A stretch of 64,000 bases of DNA. It comes from JAISGQ01 sp964500965. GTDB taxonomy: Bacteria; Bacillota; Clostridia; Oscillospirales; Acutalibacteraceae. Shown here one piece after another: positions 18,014-25,892 of the stretch. Position 1 is the stretch's first letter. Every line of letters starts with the position of its first letter. The translations under genes were made by a program, and so were the position numbers. The DNA lies in assembly GCA_964500965.1 (NCBI GenBank), contig CAZCQZ010000001.1:91605-155604 (forward strand). The letters are read 5' to 3'. Under the pieces are notes generated by a model. That model saw only the letters and a list, made by a program, of their open reading frames with translations, had not been told where the DNA came from and did not search any database.

Positions 18014-18679
18014 ATGAAGAAAATTCTGGCACTCCTTCTTGCTTCTCTTATGCTCGTTGCTTGCTTTGCAGGCTGCTCCAAGGACGAAGCAAAAGACAAC
18101 AAGGTTTCCGACACCGATGTTGTTTCCACCGCTGATGTTTCCGACACCGACGTATCCTCCACTGATACCGATGTCGAGGACAACACCGATGACACCGATG
18201 TTGTTGACACCGATGTAGCTCTCGGTGACGGCGAGTACTATGCATTCGTTGCAATCGGTGCTGACAAGACCGCAAATGACTGGGCTTACAGCTGGGCTGG
18301 CGAAGGCACCACTGACGGTGTTACCGCTACAACCGCAAATGCTAAGGTTGGCGAAACTTTCACCATCGGCATTGAGTTTGAGACTCCCGCTGTTTACACC
18401 TGGTATGTTGCTCCCTGCATCATCGTAGGCGAGGGCAAGACTGTTGATGCAACCGTTAACGCAGTTCGCATTGACGGCAAGGACATCACCGCTGATGTTG
18501 ATTTCAACGCTGATTCCGAGGGTAAGACCTGGTGGTATGAGAACACCGGTAACTACTCCGATACCGAGTGCGTACGTCTTGCAGGCGGTTACAATGAGTG
18601 GGCAACCAAGTTCATCGCTAACTCTCCCGCTGATTACAGCACCATCGAGTATGATATTACCATCAACTCCATCGCATAA
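18014..18679 (+). CDS. Secreted lipoprotein with Asp/Thr/Val-rich linker
   Basis: The 221-residue product has a lipoprotein signal ending in lipobox CFAGC (Cys at residue 21). Residues about 30-75 are a low-complexity stretch built from repeated SDTDV/TDTDV units, likely an extended spacer off the membrane. The remainder, about 76-221, looks like a single all-beta domain rich in Trp, Tyr and Thr and could bind carbohydrate or peptide, but I do not recognise the family. Codon choice is very uniform (ACC, GAC, GTT, GCT) and the promoter is near consensus, both suggesting high expression. A terminator follows. Confidence 0.75.
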   Translation: MKKILALLLASLMLVACFAGCSKDEAKDNKVSDTDVVSTADVSDTDVSSTDTDVEDNTDDTDVVDTDVALGDGEYYAFVAIGADKTANDWAYSWAGEGTTDGVTATTANAKVGETFTIGIEFETPAVYTWYVAPCIIVGEGKTVDATVNAVRIDGKDITADVDFNADSEGKTWWYENTGNYSDTECVRLAGGYNEWATKFIANSPADYSTIEYDITINSIA

Positions 18680-18692
18680 TTTATTTAACTGA

Positions 18693-18726
18693 AAAAAGCC
18701 GTCGCACTCAGGTGCGGCGGCTTTTT
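18693..18726 (+). terminator. Intrinsic terminator of the lipoprotein gene
   Basis: Stem GCCGTCGCAC / GTGCGGCGGC (one G-T wobble) with loop TCAG, flanked by A5-6 and followed by CTTTTT. Confidence 0.9.
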
Positions 18727-18831
18727 ATACTAATTTCAAATAAGACGTATGGCATAAAAATCCTTCGCGTCAGTCAAAAAGCAAGACTTTCCGCTCGGAT
18801 TTTTATTGACTTTCTAATTTGAAATAAGTAT
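18727..18831. mobile_element. MITE-like inverted-repeat element
   Basis: A 105-bp non-coding element begins ATACTAATTTCAAAT and ends ATTTGAAATAAGTAT; the 15-bp ends are inverted repeats with one mismatch. A second nested pair (TAAAAATCC / GGATTTTTA) lets the whole unit fold into a long hairpin. Shape and size fit a miniature inverted-repeat element, with no transposase. No second copy is in the window and a target duplication is not obvious. Confidence 0.55.
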
Positions 18832-18845
18832 TAATATGTCCAAAA

Positions 18846-19541
18846 TCATTCGCAGTCCGAAAAGAATTTCTTAAATTTCGGAAACGCATCAACCATTTCA
18901 AAATGCCTGTTGTACAGTGAGGAAAATAGACCGATGAGCCAGCCGTTGAGCAAAGCGCAGATTACGGTACCTATTTTAACTCCCACAAAATGCCACATTC
19001 CGAATATTGCAAAGGACATTATCACCGCGACAACACAGGACGTACAGTCGTAAACGGTTTTGAATCTGCTGAGCTTAAAGCCGAATTTACGGGAAACCTC
19101 TTTGACAAACAGCTCGTATGCGGCAGGATAAATATACGTATTAAACAAAAGAGCAACTCCGGCAGATGTTACCACAAAACCGACAGCGTACATTGACAAT
19201 CTTACGGCAAACAGGCTCGGTGTTATCAGCTCAAAAAGCAGCATTGAAAGGTCAAGAACGATGCCGTAAAAAATCGTGGTGGCGAATGAAAGCAGATAAG
19301 AAAGCTTAAATCTGCGAACAACAATCATCATAACAATGAGAATGACCGCCTGCAACATGTATTCGGCAATACCGAAAGTCATGAACGACAGATATTGCGA
19401 AAGCCATTCGTAAATGATGTACGCCGGAGCGACCACCATTGAAACCCCGAAATCGGCAACAGCCATCATGGCAGTTCCCACCGCAAGGACAATTATCCCC
19501 AGCAGATACGAAGCTTCCGTATAAAATTTTTTCTTTTGCAT
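18846..19541 (-). CDS. YczE-like membrane protein (DUF6198-type)
   Basis: The 231-residue integral membrane protein has five to six hydrophobic segments and the pattern GTAMMAVADFGVSMVVAPAYIIYEW near its start. This is typical of the YczE/YyaS/YitT-like family (tentatively DUF6198), whose function is unknown. The ATG at 19541 follows GGAGGTA; the alternative ATG at 19553 overlaps that site. It lies downstream of the iron alcohol dehydrogenase gene and is separated from it by a hairpin at 19559-19598. Confidence 0.75.
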   Translation of the reverse strand: MQKKKFYTEASYLLGIIVLAVGTAMMAVADFGVSMVVAPAYIIYEWLSQYLSFMTFGIAEYMLQAVILIVMMIVVRRFKLSYLLSFATTIFYGIVLDLSMLLFELITPSLFAVRLSMYAVGFVVTSAGVALLFNTYIYPAAYELFVKEVSRKFGFKLSRFKTVYDCTSCVVAVIMSFAIFGMWHFVGVKIGTVICALLNGWLIGLFSSLYNRHFEMVDAFPKFKKFFSDCE

Positions 19542-19558
19542 AAATACCTCCAAAAAAT

Positions 19559-19598
19559 AACAGCTTTGACGTTTGATATAGAAACGTCAAAAGCTGTT
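19559..19598 (-). terminator. Hairpin between alcohol dehydrogenase and YczE-like genes
   Basis: AACAGCTTTGACGTTT pairs with AAACGTCAAAAGCTGTT (one bulged A) around the loop GATATAG. On the minus strand it lies about 20 bases past the dehydrogenase stop codon. No long T-run follows, so it may attenuate rather than stop transcription. Confidence 0.6.
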
Positions 19599-19618
19599 GT
19601 ATATTGTCTGAATATATT

Positions 19619-20800
19619 TTACAGTGCGAGCCTGTAAATTTCAAGTACATCTTTACCTGTAAGCTTAACAAACTGTCCGAGGGTAATTGCATCGCCGTTT
19701 GTGGCTTTTTCGGACATTTCGGCAATACGTGAATCGTCAATGCCGCACTCACCGAGAGTGGTGACAAGACCGAGACTGCGGTAAAATTCTTCCAGCCTGC
19801 GGATTCCCTCAAGAGCGGTTCGCTCCGGATTGCCGTAATCAAGCTCGACGTCGAAAACCGTAACCGCAAATCTTGCAACGCGCATTACGTCGTGCTTATA
19901 TACATATTTAAGCCAAGCCGGGAAAATAATGGCAAGACCTGCGCCGTGGGCAATATCGTAAATCGCGCTTATTTCATGCTCTATTTTATGACTTGCCCAG
20001 TCTCCTACGCGACCGGTACTGAAAATCCCGTTGTGAGCAAGAGAGCCTGCCCACATAAGATTTGCCCGGCAGTCATAGTCAAAGGGGTCGGCAAGCACAC
20101 GAGGAGCAAGAGAAACAACACTTTTCATCGCCGCTTCACAAAGCCTGTCGGTAAGCTCCACGTTTTGGGTATTTGTAAAATAACGCTCCATAATATGCGC
20201 CAAAATATCCACAGAACCGCAGGCGGTTTGATAATTCGGCAGAGTATAGCACAATTCCGGATTCATCAGCGCAAACTTACAGCGGAAAGTCTCACAGTTG
20301 CAGCCCTTTTTAAGAATATAATCGGGGTTGTCGTCGTTTGTGATAACACAACTGTCGGAGGTTTCGCTGCCTGCCGCCGGAATTGTCAGCACCGCGCCGA
20401 TGGGCAAAGCGCGCTGAGGAACAGCCTTGCCGCTGAAAAAATCCCACACATCGCCGTCATGATACATGCCGATTGAAATTGCTTTTGCGGAATCAATAAC
20501 CGAGCCTCCGCCGACAGCCAGAATAAATTCAATGTTTTCCTTTCGGCAAAGCTCTATTCCCTGACGAACAAGGCTCAGTCTCGGATTTGGGCGCACTCCG
20601 CCAAGCTCGATATAATCAATGCCGCACTTATCAAAGGAAGTGCAAATCTGCGTTAACAGACCGCTCTGACGTGCGCTTTTTCCGCCGTAATGAAGAAGCA
20701 CCCTGCCGGAGCAGAGCTTTTTGACCTGATTTCCGACTTCGTTTTGAACACCTTTGCCGAAAATCACCCTTGTGGGGACGAGAAATTCAAAATTATTCAT
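19619..20800 (-). CDS. Iron-containing alcohol dehydrogenase (BDH/YqhD type)
   Basis: The 393-residue group III alcohol dehydrogenase probably reduces aldehydes such as butyraldehyde with NAD(P)H. The cofactor loop is VGGGSVID (residues 96-103), SETSD lies near 145, and the metal ligands are Asp198, His202, His271 and His285. The protein resembles the BdhA/YqhD branch in length. The ATG at 20800 follows AGGTGA, only about 23 bases after the mature 3' end of RNase P RNA, with no terminator visible in between, so it may be co-transcribed with rnpB. Confidence 0.9.
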   Translation of the reverse strand: MNNFEFLVPTRVIFGKGVQNEVGNQVKKLCSGRVLLHYGGKSARQSGLLTQICTSFDKCGIDYIELGGVRPNPRLSLVRQGIELCRKENIEFILAVGGGSVIDSAKAISIGMYHDGDVWDFFSGKAVPQRALPIGAVLTIPAAGSETSDSCVITNDDNPDYILKKGCNCETFRCKFALMNPELCYTLPNYQTACGSVDILAHIMERYFTNTQNVELTDRLCEAAMKSVVSLAPRVLADPFDYDCRANLMWAGSLAHNGIFSTGRVGDWASHKIEHEISAIYDIAHGAGLAIIFPAWLKYVYKHDVMRVARFAVTVFDVELDYGNPERTALEGIRRLEEFYRSLGLVTTLGECGIDDSRIAEMSEKATNGDAITLGQFVKLTGKDVLEIYRLAL

Positions 20801-20823
20801 ATTGTTTCACCTGTAAAAAATAA

Positions 20824-21171
20824 GTGCGAGCAAGCCTGTAAGCCGGGTTTTGTCGAGAGTGGTCATCTATCTCGACTGAATGTTGCCATTCAGCTCAAGC
20901 CATCTCCGTAAGACGCGACGGGCAGCCGCATAATGTCTCTCCACGATGTTGCATCGGATAGGGTTTACAGGGCAGCGCGGTTCTCCGCGCTCCGGTGAGC
21001 TCTTGCCTCGCCTTTCCACCCTTACCTGCCGAAACAGGCGGTATATCTCTGTTGCACTTTCCCTGGGGTCACCCCCGGCGGCCGTTAGCCGTTATCCTTG
21101 CCCTGTGATGCCCGGACTTTCCTCATATGAGCATTTTCACGCTTCACACGCGACCACTTAGCTTGCTCGCA
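20824..21171 (-). ncRNA. rnpB: RNase P RNA, bacterial class A
   Basis: The catalytic RNA of RNase P removes tRNA 5' leaders. Read on the minus strand it has the universal GAGGAAAGTCCGGGC block near its 5' end, the complementary-core ACAAAACCCGGCTTA near its 3' end, and helix P1 formed by GCGAGCAAGC at 21161-21170 and its partner GCTTGCTCGC read at 20826-20835. Boundaries are set from P1 and from the promoter. Length is about 348 nucleotides, usual for class A. Confidence 0.96.
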
Positions 21172-21177
21172 AAACCT

Positions 21178-21206
21178 ATTATATTTCCGGATTGCCACTT
21201 TGTCAA
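21178..21206 (-). promoter_or_regulatory. rnpB promoter
   Basis: Perfect consensus on the minus strand: TTGACA (21201-21206), 17 bases, TATAAT (21178-21183), placing the start near 21171, exactly where helix P1 begins. Confidence 0.9.
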
Positions 21207-21228
21207 ATGCCTGTTGAGCTTTTCTGAA

Positions 21229-21257
21229 TTGACAGGGAAGATTCACAGTGATATAAT
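21229..21257 (+). promoter_or_regulatory. Promoter of GT2-GtrA gene
   Basis: Perfect consensus on the plus strand: TTGACA (21229-21234), 17 bases, TATAAT (21252-21257), diverging from the rnpB promoter 22 bases away. Confidence 0.88.
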
Positions 21258-21301
21258 AGCGTGGCAAACCCCCGAATAACCGAAAAAAGGAGGAGAGCGG
21301 C

Positions 21302-22387
21302 ATGAATGTAGCGGCATTGATTGCGTCGCTTAATCCTGAACGGCAGCTCGTAGAGTTTGTCGATGGGCTTGTGGGCGCAGGCTTTCCGAAAATTATCATA
21401 GTAAATGACGGAAGCAGACCCGAAGCTGAAAAATATCTTAAAAAATGCGCAAGGCACGAGCAGTGTGTGATAATTAACCACGAGAAAAATCTGGGCAAGG
21501 GCTGCGCTCTGCGAAGCGGTATGAAATATTACACGGAAAACGTCAGCGGACTTGACGGTATTGTGACATGCGACTGTGACGGTCAGCACTCGGTGGAGGA
21601 CACCGTAAAAGTCGCGGAAATGATGAAATACAGCGACAATGCTCTTTTCCTCGGCTCACGGGACTTCGGACACGAGGGTGTACCGAAACGGTGCAAATAC
21701 GGCAATCGCATAACCAGAAAGGTAATGTCGATGCTTTACAAAACCTCCCTTTCCGATACCCAGACCGGCTTGAGAGGAATACCGAACAGGCTTGTGGAAA
21801 GATTTTTGAAAGTGCCCGGCAAACGCTTTGATTTTGAAATGAATACTCTGATAGAATGTATCAAAAACGATATTGATATAATAGAAACGCCTATTGATAC
21901 CATATACATAGACAACAATCAGAATTCAAATTTCAGAGCGGTAAAGGATTCTGTCCGGATATACTGGCCGATGTGCGGCAAGCTTGTCAAATTTCTGCTC
22001 AGTGCGTTCGGCTGCTACTGTATTGAGCTTATTGTGTTTACTCTTTTGACGAAATTCGCTTTCGGAAATCTTCACGCCGGAATGACCTTTCTGCCTCAGG
22101 CAATATCAAAAATTTTTTCGTGCAGCGGCAATTTCCTGATAAACAAGCATACTGTATTTAAAACCAAAGGCTCGGCGACGGAATGCCTGATACGCTACGC
22201 ACTGACCCTTATAATGCTTGTTGTGCTGTCATCAACCGCTATGAGTATGCTTATGGAGCTTATGAACATTCAAATGGACAGTACATCACTGATGCTTGTA
22301 AAGGTATCGGTTGACTTTTTCTGCATGATAGCCAATTTTACTCTACAGAGAAAATGGGTCTTTACAGACAAACCCTTTGCGGCATAA
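21302..22387 (+). CDS. Glycosyltransferase family 2 fused to GtrA-like membrane domain
   Basis: The 361-residue protein begins with a GT-A glycosyltransferase domain (about 1-215) showing IIVNDGS, GKGCALRSGM, the metal motif CDCDGQH and TQTGLRG, as in dolichol/undecaprenyl-phosphate sugar transferases. Residues about 220-355 contain four hydrophobic helices with the GtrA pattern SGNFLINKHTVF and NFTLQRKWVF. Such fusions probably make and translocate undecaprenyl-phosphate-linked sugar for cell-wall glycosylation. The ATG at 21302 follows AAGGAGGAG. It is monocistronic, ending in a hairpin. Confidence 0.92.
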   Translation: MNVAALIASLNPERQLVEFVDGLVGAGFPKIIIVNDGSRPEAEKYLKKCARHEQCVIINHEKNLGKGCALRSGMKYYTENVSGLDGIVTCDCDGQHSVEDTVKVAEMMKYSDNALFLGSRDFGHEGVPKRCKYGNRITRKVMSMLYKTSLSDTQTGLRGIPNRLVERFLKVPGKRFDFEMNTLIECIKNDIDIIETPIDTIYIDNNQNSNFRAVKDSVRIYWPMCGKLVKFLLSAFGCYCIELIVFTLLTKFAFGNLHAGMTFLPQAISKIFSCSGNFLINKHTVFKTKGSATECLIRYALTLIMLVVLSSTAMSMLMELMNIQMDSTSLMLVKVSVDFFCMIANFTLQRKWVFTDKPFAA

Positions 22388-22394
22388 AATCGAC

Positions 22395-22457
22395 AGCTTC
22401 TGCTTTGCATATTGTCACGGAGTGTTTTCGTGCGATGTTACGGGCAGAAGCTTTTAT
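22395..22457 (+). terminator. Candidate terminator after GT2-GtrA gene
   Basis: AGCTTCTGC (22395-22403) pairs with GCAGAAGCT (22444-22452) around a 40-base interior, followed by TTTTA. The loop is long, so strength is uncertain. Confidence 0.5.
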
Positions 22458-22493
22458 GCAAATTGCCCCGTCGTTTGTTAATTTATACTGATA

Positions 22494-22554
22494 TTTGATA
22501 AAGGTTTTAAAGTGAAAACGAGACGATTTGTAACTGAATGTTTTTATCAAGTAG
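22494..22554. repeat. Dispersed ~60-bp element, copy A
   Basis: The stretch starts TTTGATAAAGGTTTTAAAGT and ends TGAATGTTTTTATCAAGTAG. It matches copy B at 33298-33360 over its full length and copy C at 41831-41877 over its second half. The ends TTGATAAA and TTTATCAA are inverted. It lies immediately upstream of the AI-2E transporter gene. Confidence 0.6.
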
Positions 22555-22572
22555 AATCAGGGAGGACTACAT

Positions 22573-23838
22573 ATGGATTTAAATGCTAAAAACACGAAGC
22601 GGATAATGTGGATAATCGTATTCACAATACTTTTTTATCTGGCAATTAAGAACATCGGTATCATTTGGGGAGTGGTGCGATATCTCTTTTCCCTTGCCGG
22701 TCCCGTAATAGCAGGTCTGTGCATAGCATTTGTGCTGAATATTCCCATGGCTGCCCTTGAAAAGCATGTATTTGCTTTTGTGGAAAAATCCAAAAAAGAA
22801 TGGGCAAGGAAGCTTCTCCGCCCTATCAGCCTGGTTAGCACGCTGGTGCTGGCGTTTGGCACGGTTGTACTGATTTTGCGTTTCGTAATCCCCGAATTGC
22901 TTGATACCATAATGACCATAACCGAAAACCTGCCGGATTACATAAGGTCGCTGATAAACTGGCTCAATCCGATAATAGAAAAAATAAATCCGAGTTGGCA
23001 GATACAGCCGGAAACGGAAATTAACTGGACGGTAATGCTTCAAAGCATATTCGAATTCCTGTTTACGACTGAAAATTCCTCCAAAATAATAAATACCGCC
23101 ACAGGCGTTACAACATCTGTTTTCGGCTCCGTAACCGATGTGGTGTTCAGCATCATTATGGCGTGCTATGTCCTTGCCCAAAAGGAAAAGATCGGAAAAT
23201 TCGTTGTGAACATGATGAGAAATCTTCTACCCGACAAGATTTCCGAAAAAATATTCAGAGTGTGTACCCTTGCAAACCGCGCCTTTGCAAGCTTTGTTTC
23301 CGGTCAGGTGGTGGAAGCGCTTATACTCGGCTGTCTCTGCTTTGTGGGTATGCTGATATTCGGATTCCCCTATGCACTGATGATTTCAATGGTTATTACC
23401 GTAACCGCGCTGGTGCCGATTGTGGGTGCGTTTATCGGTGTTGTCATAGGCGCACTGCTTATATTGACCGAAAGCCCGACGGAAGCGATTTTGTTCGTGA
23501 TTTACGTGCTGGTACTTCAGCAGATTGAAGGAAACCTGATATATCCGAAAGTGGTCGGCAAGTCCGTAGGCTTGCCCGGCGTGCTGGTGTTCGCGGCGGT
23601 AATTATCGGCACGAATATCAACGGCTTTGTCGGAGCACTGCTTTCCGTACCTCTTTGCGCAATACTCTATACTCTGCTCAAGGAGGAAATGAAAAACAAG
23701 AAGCTGAAGAACAGGCTTGAAGCAGGAGAAAGCTTTTTCAGTGATGAAAAAGCCGCAAGCAGTCCGCCGCAGGAAAATGCAAAAAAACAGACTGTACAGA
23801 GCGGAAATGCAAATAATAAAAAGAGAAAAAGAAGATAG
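22573..23838 (+). CDS. AI-2E family transporter (TqsA/PerM family)
   Basis: The 421-residue polytopic membrane protein has about eight hydrophobic helices and family signatures GLCIAFVLNIP near the N-terminus, FVSGQVVEALILG in the middle and QQIEGNLIYPKVVGKSVGL before the last helices. Members have been linked to efflux of autoinducer-2 or to sodium/proton exchange; the substrate here is unknown. The C-terminal 55 residues are a charged, Ala/Lys/Asn-rich cytoplasmic tail. The ATG at 22573 follows GGGAGG. ligA starts 11 bases after its stop, so the two are likely co-transcribed. Confidence 0.93.
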   Translation: MDLNAKNTKRIMWIIVFTILFYLAIKNIGIIWGVVRYLFSLAGPVIAGLCIAFVLNIPMAALEKHVFAFVEKSKKEWARKLLRPISLVSTLVLAFGTVVLILRFVIPELLDTIMTITENLPDYIRSLINWLNPIIEKINPSWQIQPETEINWTVMLQSIFEFLFTTENSSKIINTATGVTTSVFGSVTDVVFSIIMACYVLAQKEKIGKFVVNMMRNLLPDKISEKIFRVCTLANRAFASFVSGQVVEALILGCLCFVGMLIFGFPYALMISMVITVTALVPIVGAFIGVVIGALLILTESPTEAILFVIYVLVLQQIEGNLIYPKVVGKSVGLPGVLVFAAVIIGTNINGFVGALLSVPLCAILYTLLKEEMKNKKLKNRLEAGESFFSDEKAASSPPQENAKKQTVQSGNANNKKRKRR

Positions 23839-23849
23839 GCGGAAAACAC

Positions 23850-25832
23850 ATGGAGCTTAAAGAGGCATATAAACGTGCGCAGGAGCTGCGTGAGCTTATA
23901 GAATACCACAATGACAAATATTATAATCAGGACGAACCGGAAATCGAGGACTACGAATACGATGCGCTGACAAGAGAGCTGAGACGGCTTGAAAGCGAAT
24001 ATCCGGAAATAATCTCCGAAGACTCCCCCACTCAAAGGGTCGGCGGTGTGGCACAGGGGAAATTCTCACCCGTTGAACACGCCGTTAAAATGGAAAGTTT
24101 ACAGGACGTTTTCGACAAGGAGGAAGTAATCTCCTTTGTCGGTGGCATAAAGGAGCAGTTTCCCGATGCGGCGTTTGTGGTGGAGCAGAAAATAGACGGT
24201 CTTTCCGTGTCGCTTGAGTACAAGAACGGCAGACTGGTACGCGGCTCAACCAGAGGAAACGGCGTAGTCGGAGAAGATGTGACCGAGAATCTCAGAGCTA
24301 TTGAGGATATTCCGGAGGTTATTATCGGCGCGCCGGAATTTCTGGAGGTCAGAGGCGAGGTGTATATGCCGCGCAGTGCCTTTGAACAGCTCAACGAACA
24401 GCAGGCGGCAGAGGGCGGCAAGCTGTTCAAAAATCCCAGAAATGCCGCCGCAGGCTCACTTCGTCAAAAAAACGCTGAAATTACAAGGTTGCGAAAGCTT
24501 TCGATAATTGTCTTTAACATTCAGCAGGCAAGCGGCATTGAATTTGAAAGCCATAAGGCAACCCTTGACTGGCTCAGTGAACGGGGATTCCCGGTATCGC
24601 CACGCCGAAATCTTTCCTATAATGTCGAAAGCGTGCTTGAAGAAATAGACGCCATAGGTGACGAACGGGTACGACTTGAATACGATACCGACGGCGCAGT
24701 GGTAAAGGTTGATTCTCTTGCTCAGCGGAAAACTATGGGAAGCACCGCAAAAACGCCAAAATGGGCAGTTGCTTTTAAATTTCCGCCGGAGCAAAAGGAA
24801 ACCACACTGCTTGATATTGAAATTACGGTAGGAAGAACGGGAGTACTGACCCCTACGGGCATATTCGAGCCTGTACTGCTTGCCGGTACTACGGTTGCAA
24901 GAGCCTCACTGCACAATGCCGATTATATCGCCCAAAAGGATATTCGCATCGGAGACAGAGTGCTTATCAGAAAAGCAGGAGAGATAATTCCGGAGGTCGT
25001 TTCCGTGGTGGCGCACAACGAGAACGGCGAGCCGTATGTATATCCCACTGTCTGTCCCTCCTGCGGTGAAGCAGTTGTAAGGGACGAAAAGGAAGCCGCT
25101 GTCAGATGCGTCAATCCCTCCTGCCCTGCACAGTTTTTGAGAAGCGTTATACATTTTGCCTCCAGAGAAGCAATGGATATTGAGGGGCTTGGAGCGGCGG
25201 TGTGCGAACAACTTGCAGACTGCGGACTTGTTAAAACGGCGGCGGATATTTACGAGCTGAAAGAGGAGGACATCTGCACTCTTGACCGAATGGGCAAAAA
25301 ATCCGCTCAAAATCTGATAAATGCCATAAACAAGTCAAAGGAAAACGACCTGTCCGCGCTGATTTTCGCTTTCGGCATAAGGAACATCGGCAAAACCGCT
25401 TCTGCGGCGTTGGCAAGACGCTTCGGAACTCTTGAAGCACTGATGAATGCCACGTCCGAGGAAATACAGAGTGAGGACGGCTTCGGACAGATAATGGCGG
25501 AAAGCATAGTTGAGTTTTTCTCACGGGATTCAACACAGGAGCTGGTGTTTCGGCTCGGCGGCTACGGCGTGAATATGACCGCACAAACGGAAGCTCAGAC
25601 CGATAACCGCTTTGATGGCATGACCTTTGTGCTGACGGGAACGCTTGAAACCATGACCCGTCAGGAGGGTGAAGCACTGGTAACGTCACTGGGTGGAAAA
25701 GCTTCCTCATCGGTAAGTAAAAAGACGGCTTATGTCGTTGCCGGAGAGAATGCCGGAAGTAAGCTCACAAAGGCTCAGACTTTGGGTATTCCCGTCTTGA
25801 CGGAAGCGGAATTTATTGAAATGACAAAATAA
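23850..25832 (+). CDS. ligA: NAD-dependent DNA ligase LigA
   Basis: This essential 660-residue ligase seals nicks in replication and repair using NAD. Adenylation lysine Lys114 lies in EQKIDGLS; the N-terminal Ia domain YHNDKYYNQDEPEIEDYEYD binds the nicotinamide part. An OB fold, a four-Cys zinc finger (CPSCGE and CVNPSCP), helix-hairpin-helix repeats and a C-terminal BRCT domain (about 585-660) complete the standard order. It is 11 bases after the AI-2E transporter gene. A hairpin directly after the stop covers the next gene's ribosome site. Confidence 0.98.
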   Translation: MELKEAYKRAQELRELIEYHNDKYYNQDEPEIEDYEYDALTRELRRLESEYPEIISEDSPTQRVGGVAQGKFSPVEHAVKMESLQDVFDKEEVISFVGGIKEQFPDAAFVVEQKIDGLSVSLEYKNGRLVRGSTRGNGVVGEDVTENLRAIEDIPEVIIGAPEFLEVRGEVYMPRSAFEQLNEQQAAEGGKLFKNPRNAAAGSLRQKNAEITRLRKLSIIVFNIQQASGIEFESHKATLDWLSERGFPVSPRRNLSYNVESVLEEIDAIGDERVRLEYDTDGAVVKVDSLAQRKTMGSTAKTPKWAVAFKFPPEQKETTLLDIEITVGRTGVLTPTGIFEPVLLAGTTVARASLHNADYIAQKDIRIGDRVLIRKAGEIIPEVVSVVAHNENGEPYVYPTVCPSCGEAVVRDEKEAAVRCVNPSCPAQFLRSVIHFASREAMDIEGLGAAVCEQLADCGLVKTAADIYELKEEDICTLDRMGKKSAQNLINAINKSKENDLSALIFAFGIRNIGKTASAALARRFGTLEALMNATSEEIQSEDGFGQIMAESIVEFFSRDSTQELVFRLGGYGVNMTAQTEAQTDNRFDGMTFVLTGTLETMTRQEGEALVTSLGGKASSSVSKKTAYVVAGENAGSKLTKAQTLGIPVLTEAEFIEMTK

Positions 25833-25838
25833 TATATC

Positions 25839-25886
25839 AAGCACCTCCGGCATATTCTTATACCAAAGAAAATGCCGGAGGTGCTT
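25839..25886 (+). promoter_or_regulatory. Hairpin that covers the ribosome-binding site of the next gene
   Basis: AAGCACCTCCGGCAT (25839-25853) pairs perfectly with ATGCCGGAGGTGCTT (25872-25886), followed by TT. It may terminate ligA transcripts, but its 3' arm contains GGAGG (25877-25881), the only ribosome site for the carboxypeptidase start at 25893, so it could also control that gene's translation. Confidence 0.75.
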
Positions 25887-25892
25887 TTAATA

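Noticed and set aside
19306..19878. A 190-codon minus-strand frame spanning the gap between the dehydrogenase and YczE-like genes
   Set aside because: It overlaps both better-supported genes in another frame and crosses the hairpin at 19559-19598.
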